In this document: one piece after another, positions 63,376 through 64,000 of the stretch
How positions within the stretch are numbered: position 1 is the first letter of the stretch
Layout: every line of letters starts with the position of its first letter
Assembly (NCBI GenBank): GCA_963835465.1
Contig: CAWIFR010000005.1
Coordinates: 434,001-498,000 of the forward strand
Length of the DNA: 64,000 nucleotides
Direction of reading: 5' to 3'
DNA from: Bog-756 sp963835465
GTDB taxonomy: Bacteria > Actinomycetota > Acidimicrobiia > Acidimicrobiales > RAAP-2
Notes under the pieces: generated by a model
Told to the model about the DNA's origin: nothing
Databases searched by the model: none
Seen by the model: only the letters and a program-made list of their open reading frames with translations
Program-made: the position numbers and the translations under genes

Positions 63376-64000
63376 GCTGTCGCCCTTCTCCTGTGGACCA
63401 CGCCTGTTCACCCGCTCGGTGTTGAGACAATGCTGATCCTGACACGCCCTGCGGTGACCGAGCACATTGGAGGTATCCGCAGCCCTCGGTTCATCGGGAA
63501 CCCCGACCGTCAGCCAGCCGCCGCTCCGGTTGTGTCCGCCCCAGTCCGTTGGACCTGTCGTCCGGGCTGCCGGACGCCAGCACCTGGGCCGTCGAGGGTG
63601 GGCAGTGGGAGGCACTCTGGCAAGGGCCCTTCGACCCTGTTCAATCCGACTCGACCGGTTCATACTGCTAGTGAGGGATCCCGAAAGATCCCGGAAGGAG
63701 GCGCTTATGCGAAGTATGCAAGGTGGCTCATCCTGAGAGTGGATGGCGCAGGGTCACAGGGCCCAGGTAGTGCGAAGGCAAGCGGCTCGAAGTGGGAGCG
63801 TTGCGACGACGAGGGCAGTAGCCCCCTCTGGTTGCCAGACCCCGATGCGATTCATTCCAGGGCACAAATGAAGCGAAGCGCCCGATCCCCATCGGCTTGT
63901 GGGACGGGCGCTTTCGCATGGGTCCGAACATCCGAAGATCGGAACGGGAGCCACGAGACTGGGACCCAGGCGGGTCGAGGCGGCCAGCTTGCCGGCCTGT
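63376..64000. other. Right-end gap without a recognised gene
   Basis: No coding signature stands out on either strand in the last 625 bp. The one feature is the long hairpin at 63873-63917. Confidence 0.4.
63873..63917. terminator. Long GC hairpin, terminator-like or structured RNA
   Basis: AAGCGCCCG (63876-63884) pairs with CGGGCGCTT (63905-63913), with inner pairs CCCCA/TGGG around a short loop and outer GCG/CGC with one bulged T. There is no T-run on either side, so it may be a terminator of the actinobacterial U-poor kind or part of a structured leader. The hairpin is seen; its function is inferred. Confidence 0.4.

Overview
This window reads as high-GC Actinomycetota DNA. It has a mycothiol-ligase-like CysS paralogue (MshC), a GTP-type PEP carboxykinase, a wax-ester synthase/DGAT, two P450s, and a gene order matching the Mycobacterium tuberculosis Rv0081-Rv0087 'formate hydrogenlyase-like' locus. 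Several genes look leaderless: the start codon lies just after a -10-like box with no ribosome binding site. Acidimicrobiia or a related lineage is plausible, but that is inference.

Layout. 1-3969 (minus): a type III Wadjet plasmid-defence operon (jetA with a frameshift, jetB, 5' part of jetC; jetD would lie off the left edge). 4202-7477: an AbiEi-like regulator and a nucleotidyltransferase toxin gene split by an intact IS256-family element; removing the IS and one 9-bp target duplication restores the frame. 7511-23499: a 16-kb stretch between two imperfect direct repeats that share an exact 17-mer resembling part of a tRNA-Arg. It holds an HTH/nucleotidyltransferase TA pair, a P450, a dead tyrosine recombinase, pckG, the Rv0082-Rv0087-like membrane oxidoreductase operon (several subunits frameshifted), two ArsR genes and a dead thiolase.

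23.7-45.5 kb is a patchwork of one- and two-gene units: HAD, ParB-like, alpha/beta hydrolase with WS/DGAT, NERD nuclease, SDR, thioesterase, K+ channel, methyltransferase, VRR-NUC nuclease, lipase with patatin, phosphodiester glycosidase, alkyl-sulfatase-like hydrolase, RHH-Fic TA pair, P450 and a DUF6036 TA pair. Most units are bounded by a short hairpin repeat (CTCAGC, seven variable bases, GCTGAG), often as tandem pairs. About 20 copies occur at 13 loci, in divergent, convergent and tandem gaps alike, and I recognised none in 9-25.8 kb or beyond 45 kb. This is the most interesting unexplained structure here.

45.6-64 kb looks more housekeeping-like and mostly intact: ArsR/CDF metal efflux, mshC-like gene, type IV pilin, TauE/SafE exporter, STAS and RsbW-like partner-switch proteins, an amidohydrolase, a DEAH helicase divergent from an OLD-family nuclease, a small methyltransferase and a Baeyer-Villiger-type monooxygenase.

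Disrupted genes are clustered: about ten frame changes in the hycE-like gene alone, against none in most of 35-44 kb or 54-64 kb. Three or four disruptions are Gln-to-stop (CAR to TAR) substitutions, which read errors explain poorly, so I favour real gene decay. Uncorrected homopolymer indels cannot be excluded for the single-frameshift cases.
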